A stretch of DNA of 64,000 nt from Bowmanella denitrificans (lineage in GTDB: Bacteria > Pseudomonadota > Gammaproteobacteria > Enterobacterales > Alteromonadaceae), in contig NZ_PEBU01000014.1 in NCBI RefSeq assembly GCF_002887595.1, forward strand, positions 91,963 to 155,962, read 5' to 3'. Shown one piece after another: positions 45,638 through 53,923 of the stretch. The position numbers were made by a program, and so were the translations under genes. The notes under the pieces are model-generated. The model saw nothing but the letters and a program-made list of their open reading frames with translations, made no database searches and was not told the DNA's origin. Positions within the stretch are counted from its first letter, which is position 1. Every line of letters begins with the position of its first letter.

Positions 45638-47410
45638 TCAATCCTTAAGGGCGACATTGGCAGCCACAGCAATTTGGTAAACTATTTGTGTGATGTCCTT
45701 CACAGCTTGCAGAACTTTGGTATCGACTTTCGGTAATACAATGATTTCATCTCCAGGACTTATCTGCTTAAGTTGCGTTCCTGAATACCAACTCCCCTCA
45801 CCAATATCCATAAAAGTCGTGAGCCCGTTGGCATGCACCACAGCGATTCGATCGGGTTCGGCTCTTTCAGTGAAGCCGCCAGCCCAAACGATATAATCAC
45901 TTATACTTGCACTGGGATTATGAACAACGGCTTGGGGCAGTAATACCTCACCGGCAATATTCACCAAATCACTCTTTTGCGGAATGACAACTTCATCCCC
46001 TTCTTCCAACCTTATGTTGGCAGTATTTCCGTCACCAGAAACAACTACTTTTCCCAATGGTTTTATTTGTCTTGCGCGCTGAACAAAATTAGCGACTAAC
46101 TTTGCCTCCTCCGCTCTTATTCCAGCTTCTCCGGTAGATGATGTAGGGGCAGTAAAAACACTTCGTTCGAGGCGCTGCAGCGATTCATCAATCATACGTT
46201 TCTGTGCAGCAGCGACACTTTTCCTACGTAAATAAATCGAGCCAAGGTTAGCTTGCTCTTTGTCCACCTGAATATAGCTGAGCAGTTCCATCAGACGAGT
46301 ATCTCGTTTCACAGCATAGTAAGAAGGCCCTAGGTAACTTCCAGACACTTTGATACTGATTACGTCAGCGCGTAAGTCATCATTAAAAAGTACCCTGTCA
46401 CCATCCTGAATAGAAAAACTATCAAAATCTCTTATTGGCAAATAAACAGAGAGTGGACCATCTTCCCTATTCCCAATTATGCCCACATGACTTGCCTTTG
46501 TTAGTGGACGCGCATAATAACTGAGCTCGCTCCCCATGCTAGACTTATCTTTCAACTCAAACGTAAAGGGGTATCTCGCGGCACCATCCACAACAACAGA
46601 AGGCCCTTGCTGCCCCACTAACAACACATCATTGTCTTTAAACGGTACATTTGCCAATTTTCCATCTCTTAGAAAATGGTATAGGTCAAATGACAAGATT
46701 ACTTTATCGTCACGGAGTAAAGAGATTTCACGATAGCTCCCTCTCACAGGGTCAATACCACCAGCTCGTTGTAAGTATGAAAGCACTGAATCAGACGCCA
46801 AACCGGCATATTTTCCCGGTCTAATGACGGGTCCCGTTACAAAAACGCTAACTGGTGTTGCATTAAGCAAATTAACGTATACGTTGACATTGTTGACATA
46901 GACCGCCTTTATCTTATCAGTTACCGTTTTGTTTAAACTACCGGCAGGCAAATCTAATACATGTACGGGTCCCACTTCAGGAACAAAAAGGTTACCTTGG
47001 TTATCTACCGTTAAAACTTCTGCAAAATTAACCGCACCCCAAAGCCAAATGGATACTTTGTCGCCCGGAGAAATTTTATAGTCGGGGTTAATACCATCAC
47101 TACGCTGCGCTTCATACCCTCCAGTAAACAAACTGGCCCCATAGGGCTGGGGAGATAACGTTTCGCCAGACAATGCCTGATAAGCTGGAGCCACAGAGTT
47201 GCTATTTGCACTTTGCATGTATCTAGAAACATCAACCCCCTGACTTTGAACAACCGAACCAGTTTGCATCTGTGGGACTGTAGTTGACGGTATAAAACCA
47301 GACTCAGTTGCACTCTCATTGGTACTTTCAACTTGAGAATTTAACGACTGCGCCTGTAATTGGACTGTAAAGCAGGAAAGCATTAGCAGCAGAGTAAAAA
47401 AACGCTTCAT
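45638..47410 (-). CDS. kpsD: Outer-membrane polysaccharide export protein KpsD-like
   Basis: A 590-residue protein with a Sec signal (FFTLLLMLSCFTVQLQAQ) and the Poly_export domain YKISPGDKVSIWLWGAVNF, followed by SLBB-type repeats (VFVTGPVIRPGKYAGLASDSVLSYLQRAGG; VNIAGEVLLPQAVVHNP). It lacks a lipobox, like KpsD of group 2 capsule systems and unlike Wza. It would form the periplasmic/outer-membrane exit for the glycan. Its ATG overlaps the upstream lipoprotein gene's TGA (TGATG). Confidence 0.9.
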   Translation of the reverse strand: MKRFFTLLLMLSCFTVQLQAQSLNSQVESTNESATESGFIPSTTVPQMQTGSVVQSQGVDVSRYMQSANSNSVAPAYQALSGETLSPQPYGASLFTGGYEAQRSDGINPDYKISPGDKVSIWLWGAVNFAEVLTVDNQGNLFVPEVGPVHVLDLPAGSLNKTVTDKIKAVYVNNVNVYVNLLNATPVSVFVTGPVIRPGKYAGLASDSVLSYLQRAGGIDPVRGSYREISLLRDDKVILSFDLYHFLRDGKLANVPFKDNDVLLVGQQGPSVVVDGAARYPFTFELKDKSSMGSELSYYARPLTKASHVGIIGNREDGPLSVYLPIRDFDSFSIQDGDRVLFNDDLRADVISIKVSGSYLGPSYYAVKRDTRLMELLSYIQVDKEQANLGSIYLRRKSVAAAQKRMIDESLQRLERSVFTAPTSSTGEAGIRAEEAKLVANFVQRARQIKPLGKVVVSGDGNTANIRLEEGDEVVIPQKSDLVNIAGEVLLPQAVVHNPSASISDYIVWAGGFTERAEPDRIAVVHANGLTTFMDIGEGSWYSGTQLKQISPGDEIIVLPKVDTKVLQAVKDITQIVYQIAVAANVALKD

Positions 47411-47793
47411 CAGTTACTTCCTAAAATCCATACCAATTCGTCATTCGCTAATATAGGTCGCGTAATAAACCAATCATTCGAGCTGTTTTTCCGACAGACA
47501 ACATTTATATTCTCATTCACTGAAACAGTCGATTGGAGTCGCAATTGACGACATTCATTACCCGCAGCAGAAAAGTAAAACTTTCCGATCGAAATCGTGT
47601 GACCATCATGTCTAATCTCCGTAGCTGTCTCATCGTTTAATACCCCTACGTATGAGTACGGTACATCCCTGGAAACTAGGAGAGGTGATTTTTCGACAGG
47701 TATACGAGAAGAAGACAATTGTGGCGGACCAGACGCACAACCAACTAATATGGCGGCAAGAAAGACTGTTAAAAAAAACTTCATCTTATACAT
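47410..47793 (-). CDS. Small lipoprotein of the capsule operon
   Basis: A 127-residue protein with a lipoprotein signal (FFLTVFLAAILVGC) and a short mature domain with two further cysteines (NECRQL, VVCRKN) that could form a disulfide. I do not recognise the family. It sits between the wecA-like gene and kpsD and overlaps kpsD by three bases, so it probably helps polysaccharide export or anchoring. Function unknown. Confidence 0.75.
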   Translation of the reverse strand: MYKMKFFLTVFLAAILVGCASGPPQLSSSRIPVEKSPLLVSRDVPYSYVGVLNDETATEIRHDGHTISIGKFYFSAAGNECRQLRLQSTVSVNENINVVCRKNSSNDWFITRPILANDELVWILGSN

Positions 47794-47805
47794 AACTCTG
47801 GTATT

Positions 47806-48870
47806 TTATAATTCACTACGTTTACGGACTACCCTAAGTATTTTCCAGATATTTTGTAACACGTAGCTATACAATATCAAAATTGACATAAACAAACCGA
47901 ACATAATGTATTCCGGCACATTTAAAACTTCACCAGCAATGCCAACCATTGCATAAATTGCACCTATAGCAATAATGAAAACAAGTGCTTTAGTCTGAGA
48001 AAAGCCTGCACGCATAAATATATTGTGTAAGTGCTGTCTATCAGGTTGAAGCACAGACTGCCCTTTCTTTGCGCGTCTATACATAATTGCCGCCATATCC
48101 ATCAATGGCAAGCCTATAAGCCAAACAGCGGTGATAGGGCGCATTGCAGGTTGACTACCTTGTGTAAATTCAACCAGAAGCCAGACAATGGTCAACCCAA
48201 TGAACATGCTGCCCGAGTCTCCCATAAATATCTTATTTCCCCGAAAGCCCTTAATGCTGAGATTAAAAGCCATAAATGGTACTAATGCAGATACTATTAT
48301 CAGCGGTGCCATGATGGCATCTCCATTATTTGAGATCAGCATTAAGAACACCACGGCAAACAAGACCACCAGACTCATTCCACCAGCTAGGCCATCTATG
48401 CCGTCAATCATATTGAACGCATTGATAACCCCAACCACACAAATCAAAGTAAAGAAATAACCTATACTACTAATTTCTATGTCGCCATAGCCGAAAATAT
48501 TGCCTAAGTCTGTGATATAATTTTGGGCGCTCCAAGCCATGATTGACGCAACAGCAAACTGACAAACCAATCGACCCTTGGCACTCAAATTGAATCGATC
48601 ATCAAACATACCTAAGAGAACTACAAAAGCAGACGCCGTAAAGAACAATGGATAGTTTTTCATCCACACATCGGTAACCAGACTTGCGGTCAGAACTGCC
48701 AGAAATATTGAAACACCGCCTGTTAGTGGAACTAAACCAGTATGGCGTTTTCTATAATCAGGCGCATCAACCAGACCTAAATGTCGAGCAAAGGGCGTCA
48801 TCACCACCAAAGAAAAAAAGGCGACAATAAATGCAGTAAAAAGTGGAACAACTTCCAAATACGCGAACAT
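47806..48870 (-). CDS. wecA: WecA-like undecaprenyl-phosphate sugar-1-phosphate transferase
   Basis: ATG 48870 has AAGGA six bases upstream and is preferred over TTG 48885. The 354-residue, about 11-span protein has the PNPT family motifs: APDYRKRHTGLVPLTGG, LLGMFDDRFNLSAKGR (metal aspartates), NAFNMIDGIDGLAGG, FMGDSGSMFIG and the cytoplasmic DRQHLHNIFMRAGFS. It transfers a HexNAc-1-phosphate, usually GlcNAc, to undecaprenyl phosphate to begin the glycan. It is the first gene of the ten-gene operon. The exact sugar is inferred. Confidence 0.9.
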   Translation of the reverse strand: MFAYLEVVPLFTAFIVAFFSLVVMTPFARHLGLVDAPDYRKRHTGLVPLTGGVSIFLAVLTASLVTDVWMKNYPLFFTASAFVVLLGMFDDRFNLSAKGRLVCQFAVASIMAWSAQNYITDLGNIFGYGDIEISSIGYFFTLICVVGVINAFNMIDGIDGLAGGMSLVVLFAVVFLMLISNNGDAIMAPLIIVSALVPFMAFNLSIKGFRGNKIFMGDSGSMFIGLTIVWLLVEFTQGSQPAMRPITAVWLIGLPLMDMAAIMYRRAKKGQSVLQPDRQHLHNIFMRAGFSQTKALVFIIAIGAIYAMVGIAGEVLNVPEYIMFGLFMSILILYSYVLQNIWKILRVVRKRSEL

Positions 48871-49378
48871 TATTAATCCTTGCAAAGGCCGAAACGGGTA
48901 GATCTACTCAGGGAAACAGTCATCAAATACCAATTTTATCGTTATTATTAGGCTTCATCGCATTTTCTACCTGTAATCTGACAGATAATCCCTTACCTAT
49001 TACCTTGTTTAAGAATACTATCCTCAGGAAGCGCTTTGCCCGCTCTACCATGTTGTTCACAGGCGACAACCAAGCTTCCAGTATTCCGCGCAAAATGGTA
49101 ACAAAGCCTAGCTCACTGCACCAGCCAGAAAATGCTACAAAATACGGCCTCTATGTTTCTTTTTGCAATCTTGGTATTGCGAATACTCGTTCAGCATTAA
49201 GCAATACAGCAAAGCAAGTGTAACACCGAATGCCTTTACATCGCTTGCATTTACCCGGCTGCGGCTGTATAACCGGGCGCTTGCAACAGGCGTGTTTGCT
49301 GGTTTTTTGTACCCACATTGCAGCTCAACCGGCTAAGCCTTTGTCTCCTGATAATTATTACTAAATAAGGAAGGATCA
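48871..49378. other. Divergent intergenic region between capsule operon and transporter
   Basis: About 500 bases with no convincing gene. It must contain the promoter of the wecA-led operon and of the peptide transporter. I looked for an ops/JUMPStart element (GGCGGTAG) on the operon strand and found none. A CCCGG...CCGGG inverted repeat near 49253-49276 has no T tract. Confidence 0.5.
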
Positions 49379-49441
49379 ATGAAACCATCCGACATGAGTT
49401 TGCCGGCCCTGCGCCGCATTGAGGGGGGGCTTGGTCAATGA
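49379..49441 (+). CDS. 20-codon leader ORF coupled to the POT transporter
   Basis: An ATG at 49379 is preceded by AAGGAAGG, the best ribosome-binding site in this area. It reads 20 codons (MKPSDMSLPALRRIEGG...) and ends with TGA that overlaps the transporter's ATG as ATGA. This layout is that of a translated leader controlling initiation of the next gene. It is too short for domain analysis. The transporter has its own GAGGGGG upstream, which lies inside the leader. Confidence 0.6.
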   Translation: MKPSDMSLPALRRIEGGLGQ

Positions 49442-50991
49442 CAACGCCTTCAAATAACAGTCAATTAGATAAGGCCTTTTTTGGCCATCCCGGCGGCTTA
49501 TCCACCCTGTTTTTCACCGAAATGTGGGAGCGTATGAGTTATTACGGCATGCGCGCCCTGCTGGTATTATTTATGACCGCCAGCTTGCAAGAGCAGGGCC
49601 TGGCTATCACGGTGGCCTCGGCCACGGCGATCTACGGTTTGTACACCGGTGCGGTGTATTTTATGGGCCTGCCCGGCGGCTGGATGGCAGACCGCTTAAT
49701 CGGCGGGCAAAAAGCCGTGTGGTACGGCGGTATCATTATTATGTCCGGCCATATTGTGCTGGCTATCCCTTCAGACCACACCTTCTTTATCGGTTTGATT
49801 CTGGTGGTACTGGGCACCGGTCTGCTGAAACCCAATATTGGTGCCTTGGTTGGCCAGCTTTACAGCGACAATGACGACCGCCGCGATGCCGGTTATACCC
49901 TGTACTATATGGGTATCAACATGGGCTCCATTATTGGTTATTTTGTCTGTGGTTACCTGCAAACCAATATGGGCTGGCACTGGGCTTTTGGTGCCGCAGC
50001 AGTGGGTATGGGCCTGGGTCTGATTCAGTATCGAATGACCTTACCCAAACTGGCCAATATTGGTAATGGTCCGACCGAGCCACTGTCACCTGGTGCCGCA
50101 AGGTTAAGCTGGACAATTATCGTCGGCTTTCTGATCGCATTGGCCCTGATTACTGTTTTAACCATGAATGGCCAAATCAGCATCAATCCGGTTAGCATGG
50201 CTCAGTATGTAGCTATTGCCATCACTGCGGTGTTCCTGCTGTACTACCTGGCCATTTTTATGTTTGGCAAACTGAGCGGCGATGAAACCCGTCGTTTGCT
50301 GGCACTGTTCCTGGTCTGCGTGGCATCTACTTGCTTCTGGGCCGGTTTTGAGCAAGCCGGTTCTTCGCTGAACTTATTTGGCCGCGATTTAACCGACCGT
50401 ATGATTGGCACCTTTGAAATTCCCACCGCCTGGTTCCAGTCTGCCAACTCTATTTTTCTGGTGATTATGTCGCCCTTCTTCGCGGCGCTGTGGATTAACC
50501 TGAGCAAACGTATGATCAACCCTTCCTATGGCTTTAAGAGCGCCTTAGGTCTGGTAATTATGGCCACCGGTTTTATCACTATGTTCTTTGCCGCTCAGTT
50601 GGCCGCCAGTGGCCTGAAAGTGGCACCTTTCTGGCTAATTGCCACCTACTTCCTGCATACCGTTGGTGAGCTGTGCTTAAGCCCTGTCGCGCTTAGCGCA
50701 GTCAGCAAGTTGTCGCCTAAGCGCATGGCTGGCCAGATGATGGGTGTATTTGTACTGACTTACTCCATAGGCAACGTAGTAGCAGGCCTGTTGGCCGGTA
50801 ACTTCGACCCGGAGAAACCAGCAGAAATGCCGGATCTGTTTATGCAAATCACCCTGTTCAGCATTGCGGTTGGCATCGTGATTTTCCTGCTGGCATTAAA
50901 AACCCGTCACTGGGAAAAACTGGCAGACAAGCCTGACGCACAAAGCGGTCCGGCCACACCGGTTGGCCAGGCACAAGCCAGCCACGGATAA
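49438..50991 (+). CDS. POT-family proton-dependent di/tripeptide transporter
   Basis: A 517-residue major-facilitator protein of the PTR2/POT group, about 14 spans. The family signature FFTEMWERMSYYGMRALLVLF (E-x-x-E-R-x-x-x-Y) is complete, and GGWMADRLIGGQKAVWYGG plus the late motif FLHTVGELCLSPVALSAVSKLSP follow. These proteins import short peptides with protons. Downstream are peptidoglycan-fragment genes, so cell-wall peptides are possible cargo, though ordinary peptides are equally likely. A terminator follows at 51050. Confidence 0.93.
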   Translation: MTTPSNNSQLDKAFFGHPGGLSTLFFTEMWERMSYYGMRALLVLFMTASLQEQGLAITVASATAIYGLYTGAVYFMGLPGGWMADRLIGGQKAVWYGGIIIMSGHIVLAIPSDHTFFIGLILVVLGTGLLKPNIGALVGQLYSDNDDRRDAGYTLYYMGINMGSIIGYFVCGYLQTNMGWHWAFGAAAVGMGLGLIQYRMTLPKLANIGNGPTEPLSPGAARLSWTIIVGFLIALALITVLTMNGQISINPVSMAQYVAIAITAVFLLYYLAIFMFGKLSGDETRRLLALFLVCVASTCFWAGFEQAGSSLNLFGRDLTDRMIGTFEIPTAWFQSANSIFLVIMSPFFAALWINLSKRMINPSYGFKSALGLVIMATGFITMFFAAQLAASGLKVAPFWLIATYFLHTVGELCLSPVALSAVSKLSPKRMAGQMMGVFVLTYSIGNVVAGLLAGNFDPEKPAEMPDLFMQITLFSIAVGIVIFLLALKTRHWEKLADKPDAQSGPATPVGQAQASHG

Positions 50992-51049
50992 GATATCAAG
51001 GGGCTGTTTGCCTTTCGAGTATAGATTTTGTTCAAATCCAGCCCCTAAT

Positions 51050-51077
51050 GCCCGGTTCGCCGGGCGTTTTTATTTTT
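51050..51077 (+). terminator. Rho-independent terminator of the POT transporter gene
   Basis: Stem GCCCGG / CCGGGC closed by a TTCG tetraloop (51050-51065), then GTTTTTATTTTT. A near-textbook terminator 60 bases after the stop. Confidence 0.92.
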
Positions 51078-51160
51078 CTCGCTCCTAAACCCCACCAGAC
51101 ACTGCATCACCGGATAATTTCGGGTAAGCTTGCCGCCATTGCCAAACAAGCAACTATGCC

Positions 51161-51454
51161 ATGAAATTGTATTTTTCTTCTCGTCACATTCCGGCCCTGG
51201 CCCAACTGCCTTTGCAGCAGCGGCTACACAAACTAAGAGAAGCCAGTAGCAAGCTTACCGGCCCCGAGAAGATGCTGCTTAACCTGGTCAAACTGCTGGT
51301 ATTGCTGCCACCCTTTGTACTGATTTTACGTTTGTCCGACGACTGGACGGCAATTATTTGGGTGGCATTGCTATTGTTGGCTTATCCCTTACTGCTCAGG
51401 CCTTTACAATATGGCCTGTGCGAGAAATATATCAGTTTGGATCGCAACCAATAA
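51161..51454 (+). CDS. Small inner-membrane protein, function unknown
   Basis: A 97-residue protein with a charged N-terminal 45 residues and two membrane spans ([17 protein letters not shown] and [23 protein letters not shown]). It ends 11 bases before galE, which has its own AAGGAAGG site, so the two may be co-transcribed. No recognised domain; no strong ribosome-binding site of its own. Confidence 0.65.
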   Translation: MKLYFSSRHIPALAQLPLQQRLHKLREASSKLTGPEKMLLNLVKLLVLLPPFVLILRLSDDWTAIIWVALLLLAYPLLLRPLQYGLCEKYISLDRNQ

Positions 51455-51465
51455 GGAAGGTCTTT

Positions 51466-52482
51466 ATGTCTCATATTCTGGTGACCGGCGGCGCCGGCTA
51501 TATTGGCAGCCATACGGTGCTGCAACTTCTTGAAGCAAATCATCAGGTCACCGTGCTGGATAATCTGAGTAATGCCTCAAAAGCGTCCCTGCAGCGGGTA
51601 CAAGAACTGTGTGGCAAACCCCTTAGCTTTGTCGAGGGTGATATTCGCGACGCCGACCTGCTGAACACCTTGTTCGCACAGCAGCAGATTGACGCGGTTG
51701 TGCATTTTGCTGGTCTCAAGGCCGTGGGCGAGTCGGTTGAACAGCCCCTGCGTTACTATCAGAACAATGTTTATGGCACTTTGACCTTATGTGAGGCCAT
51801 GCAGGCCAATGGCGTAAAAAACCTGGTGTTTAGCTCTTCTGCCACTGTGTACGGCGACCCGGTCAGCCTGCCATTGCTGGAATCCATGCCAACCGGCCGT
51901 CCGACCAACCCTTATGGCCAATCCAAACTGATGGTGGAACTGATCCTGCAGAATCTGCACAAAGCCGACCCAAGCTGGAATATCACTCTGCTGCGTTACT
52001 TTAACCCGGTCGGTGCCCACCCCTCAGGGCAAATTGGTGAAGACCCTAATGGTATTCCCAATAACCTGATGCCCTTTGTTGCCCAGGTGGCGACCGGACG
52101 TCGTGAACAACTGGCCGTATTCGGCGATGACTATCCGACGCCGGACGGTACCGGCGTGCGCGATTATATTCATGTGCAGGATCTGGCGGCGGGCCACTTA
52201 AAAGCGCTGGATAAACTGCCTGGAGCGGGACTTAAGGTATATAATCTGGGGACCGGTCAGGGCTATAGCGTACTGGATATGGTAAAAGCCTTTGAACAAG
52301 CCAGCGGTAAAACGGTGCCCTATAAAATTGCCCCGCGCCGCGCTGGTGACGTGGCATCCTGTTATGCCGATGCTAGTCTGGCAGAACGTGAGCTTAACTG
52401 GAAAGCAGAAAAAGGCATCGAGGAAATGTGTCAGGACACCTGGCGCTGGCAGTCGCAAAATCCTAACGGTTACCAAGCCTGA
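51466..52482 (+). CDS. galE: UDP-glucose 4-epimerase
   Basis: ATG 51466 with AAGGAAGG six bases upstream gives 338 residues, the standard GalE length. Motifs: [19 protein letters not shown] (NAD), [32 protein letters not shown] (Tyr-x3-Lys), [13 protein letters not shown] and [18 protein letters not shown]. It interconverts UDP-glucose and UDP-galactose for surface glycans or galactose use. Confidence 0.96.
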   Translation: MSHILVTGGAGYIGSHTVLQLLEANHQVTVLDNLSNASKASLQRVQELCGKPLSFVEGDIRDADLLNTLFAQQQIDAVVHFAGLKAVGESVEQPLRYYQNNVYGTLTLCEAMQANGVKNLVFSSSATVYGDPVSLPLLESMPTGRPTNPYGQSKLMVELILQNLHKADPSWNITLLRYFNPVGAHPSGQIGEDPNGIPNNLMPFVAQVATGRREQLAVFGDDYPTPDGTGVRDYIHVQDLAAGHLKALDKLPGAGLKVYNLGTGQGYSVLDMVKAFEQASGKTVPYKIAPRRAGDVASCYADASLAERELNWKAEKGIEEMCQDTWRWQSQNPNGYQA

Positions 52483-52498
52483 ACACACAATACATTCT

Positions 52499-52998
52499 CG
52501 CAGAGCCGCAAAGTAACTAAAACCCTTTAAAACTCTGCGAGCTTTTCTCAGCGCTCTCAGCGTCTCTGTGTGAAGATTCCGCTTTCAGCTAAAGCTACTC
52601 GCCAAGCCGCGGAGTTCGCCAAGACAATGCCCTGAAACCTCTGTGAATCTCCGTGCTCTTCGTGCCGCTGTGGTGACAATGTATTTGCGTAAAAGCAGAA
52701 AAAACCACAGAGGCACAGAGAACACAGAGGAGTTGAAGACATTGAATACTCTGCGTGCTTCACTCTGCGCCCTCAGCGCCTCTGTGTGAAGATTCCGGTA
52801 TCACGCCAAGCCGCGGAGTTCACCGAGATAATGCCCTGAAATCTCTGTGAATCTCCGTGCTCTTCGTGCCTCTGTGGTGACAATGTATTTGCGTAAAAGC
52901 AGAAAAAACCACAGAGGCACAGAGAACACAGAGGAATTGAAGATCTTAAAACTCTGCGAGCTCTTCTCTGCGCCCTCAGCGTCTCTGTGTGATATATC
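52499..52998. repeat. Tandem imperfect intergenic repeat rich in CACAGAG/CTCTGTG
   Basis: About 500 non-coding bases after galE. Two direct copies are offset by about 204-216 bases: TCTGTGTGAAGATTCCG occurs at 52565 and 52781 (partial again at 52984), and GTATTTGCGTAAAAGCAG at 52681 and 52885. Each copy contains complementary motifs (CTCTGTG... and ...CACAGAG), so each could fold into a long hairpin. Open frames here are spurious. Similar CACAGAG-type elements are widespread in bacterial intergenic DNA. Confidence 0.8.
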
Positions 52999-53006
52999 CG
53001 AATCAG

Positions 53007-53801
53007 CTAACCTTTTTTAGCGGCTTTTTGCAGCGCCAGTACCAGTAAATCCACCAGATAAGACAAGTTAATCGCCTGCGGCGGTAGTACCACATCCGGA
53101 TGCTGACAATCCACCAGCATCTGCAGAGTGATATCACACAGGCTGGGCAGGCGGGTGTCGCCGTATTTGCAAATACCGATAATTTTGCTGCGATGCGCGC
53201 GGTTCAGACGAATCAGTTCCTGCAAATGGTTGTCGCTGTCATCGATGCTAATCACCACCAGCACCTTGTTGTCCACCGCCTGATCGGCCAGCAGCAAGGC
53301 CAGGCGCTGATCATTAACATGCTGAACCTGTTTTTGTACCTCACACAACCCCTGCGCCAAGCGGGTAGCGGGATAGCAGCCTTCACCACTACCCTGCACC
53401 TGCACACAAGCGGCATGGGCCAGTACGGTCACTGCCTGCACAAAACTGTCGGAAGCCTCCACTTCGGCCAGATAATCAATGGTTTTCAGGGCTTCCTGGC
53501 GAATAATGTCGGTAATGGACTCCTGCTCATCGGCGCTGACAGCCTGGCCCATCTGGTTTTGCAGGCCCAGCCCCCTGGCCAGGCTTTCATTGACCGCCAG
53601 TTTCAGATCAGGGTAACCGCGATAGCCCATTTTCTGGCTGAATTTCACCACACTGGACTGGCTGACCCCCACTGCATTGGCCAACTGCTGCGACGAATAA
53701 TCCCGCAGCAGATGGGTATTATCCAAAATAAAATCCGCCAGTTTCTTCTCACTGGAAGACATATGCTCACGCATGGCTTGCATCTTCAGTAAACAGGTCA
53801 A
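53007..53801 (-). CDS. RpiR/MurR-family transcriptional regulator
   Basis: A 264-residue protein. The N-terminal RpiR helix-turn-helix (MSSSEKKLADFILDN, SSQQLANAVGVSQSSVVKFSQKMGYRGYPDLKLAV) precedes a SIS sugar-phosphate domain (VQVQGSGEGCYPATRLA; LVVISIDDSDNHLQELI). TTG 53801 with GGAGAG upstream keeps the usual LL-x-K N-terminus; ATG starts lie a few codons later. MurR of E. coli senses MurNAc-6-phosphate. The adjacent amidase, epimerase and peptidase genes suggest it controls muropeptide use. The ligand is inferred. Confidence 0.85.
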   Translation of the reverse strand: MTCLLKMQAMREHMSSSEKKLADFILDNTHLLRDYSSQQLANAVGVSQSSVVKFSQKMGYRGYPDLKLAVNESLARGLGLQNQMGQAVSADEQESITDIIRQEALKTIDYLAEVEASDSFVQAVTVLAHAACVQVQGSGEGCYPATRLAQGLCEVQKQVQHVNDQRLALLLADQAVDNKVLVVISIDDSDNHLQELIRLNRAHRSKIIGICKYGDTRLPSLCDITLQMLVDCQHPDVVLPPQAINLSYLVDLLVLALQKAAKKG

Positions 53802-53923
53802 AATCTCTCCCTAGCGCCAGGTTTGATGCCCATAGGCCATTCAATTTCTTTACAAAGGTATAACGTCCTAGCATAACCTTTTTTTTATTCTGGTCACCCA
53901 TTCTGTGCGTATAAGCCGCAGAT

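Noticed and set aside
48843..49223. Plus-strand 126-codon frame in the wecA/transporter gap
   Set aside because: Begins inside the wecA-like gene antisense, no ribosome-binding site, composition not protein-like.
48871..49378. ops/JUMPStart (RfaH) element before the capsule operon
   Set aside because: No GGCGGTAG-like sequence found on the operon strand by eye.
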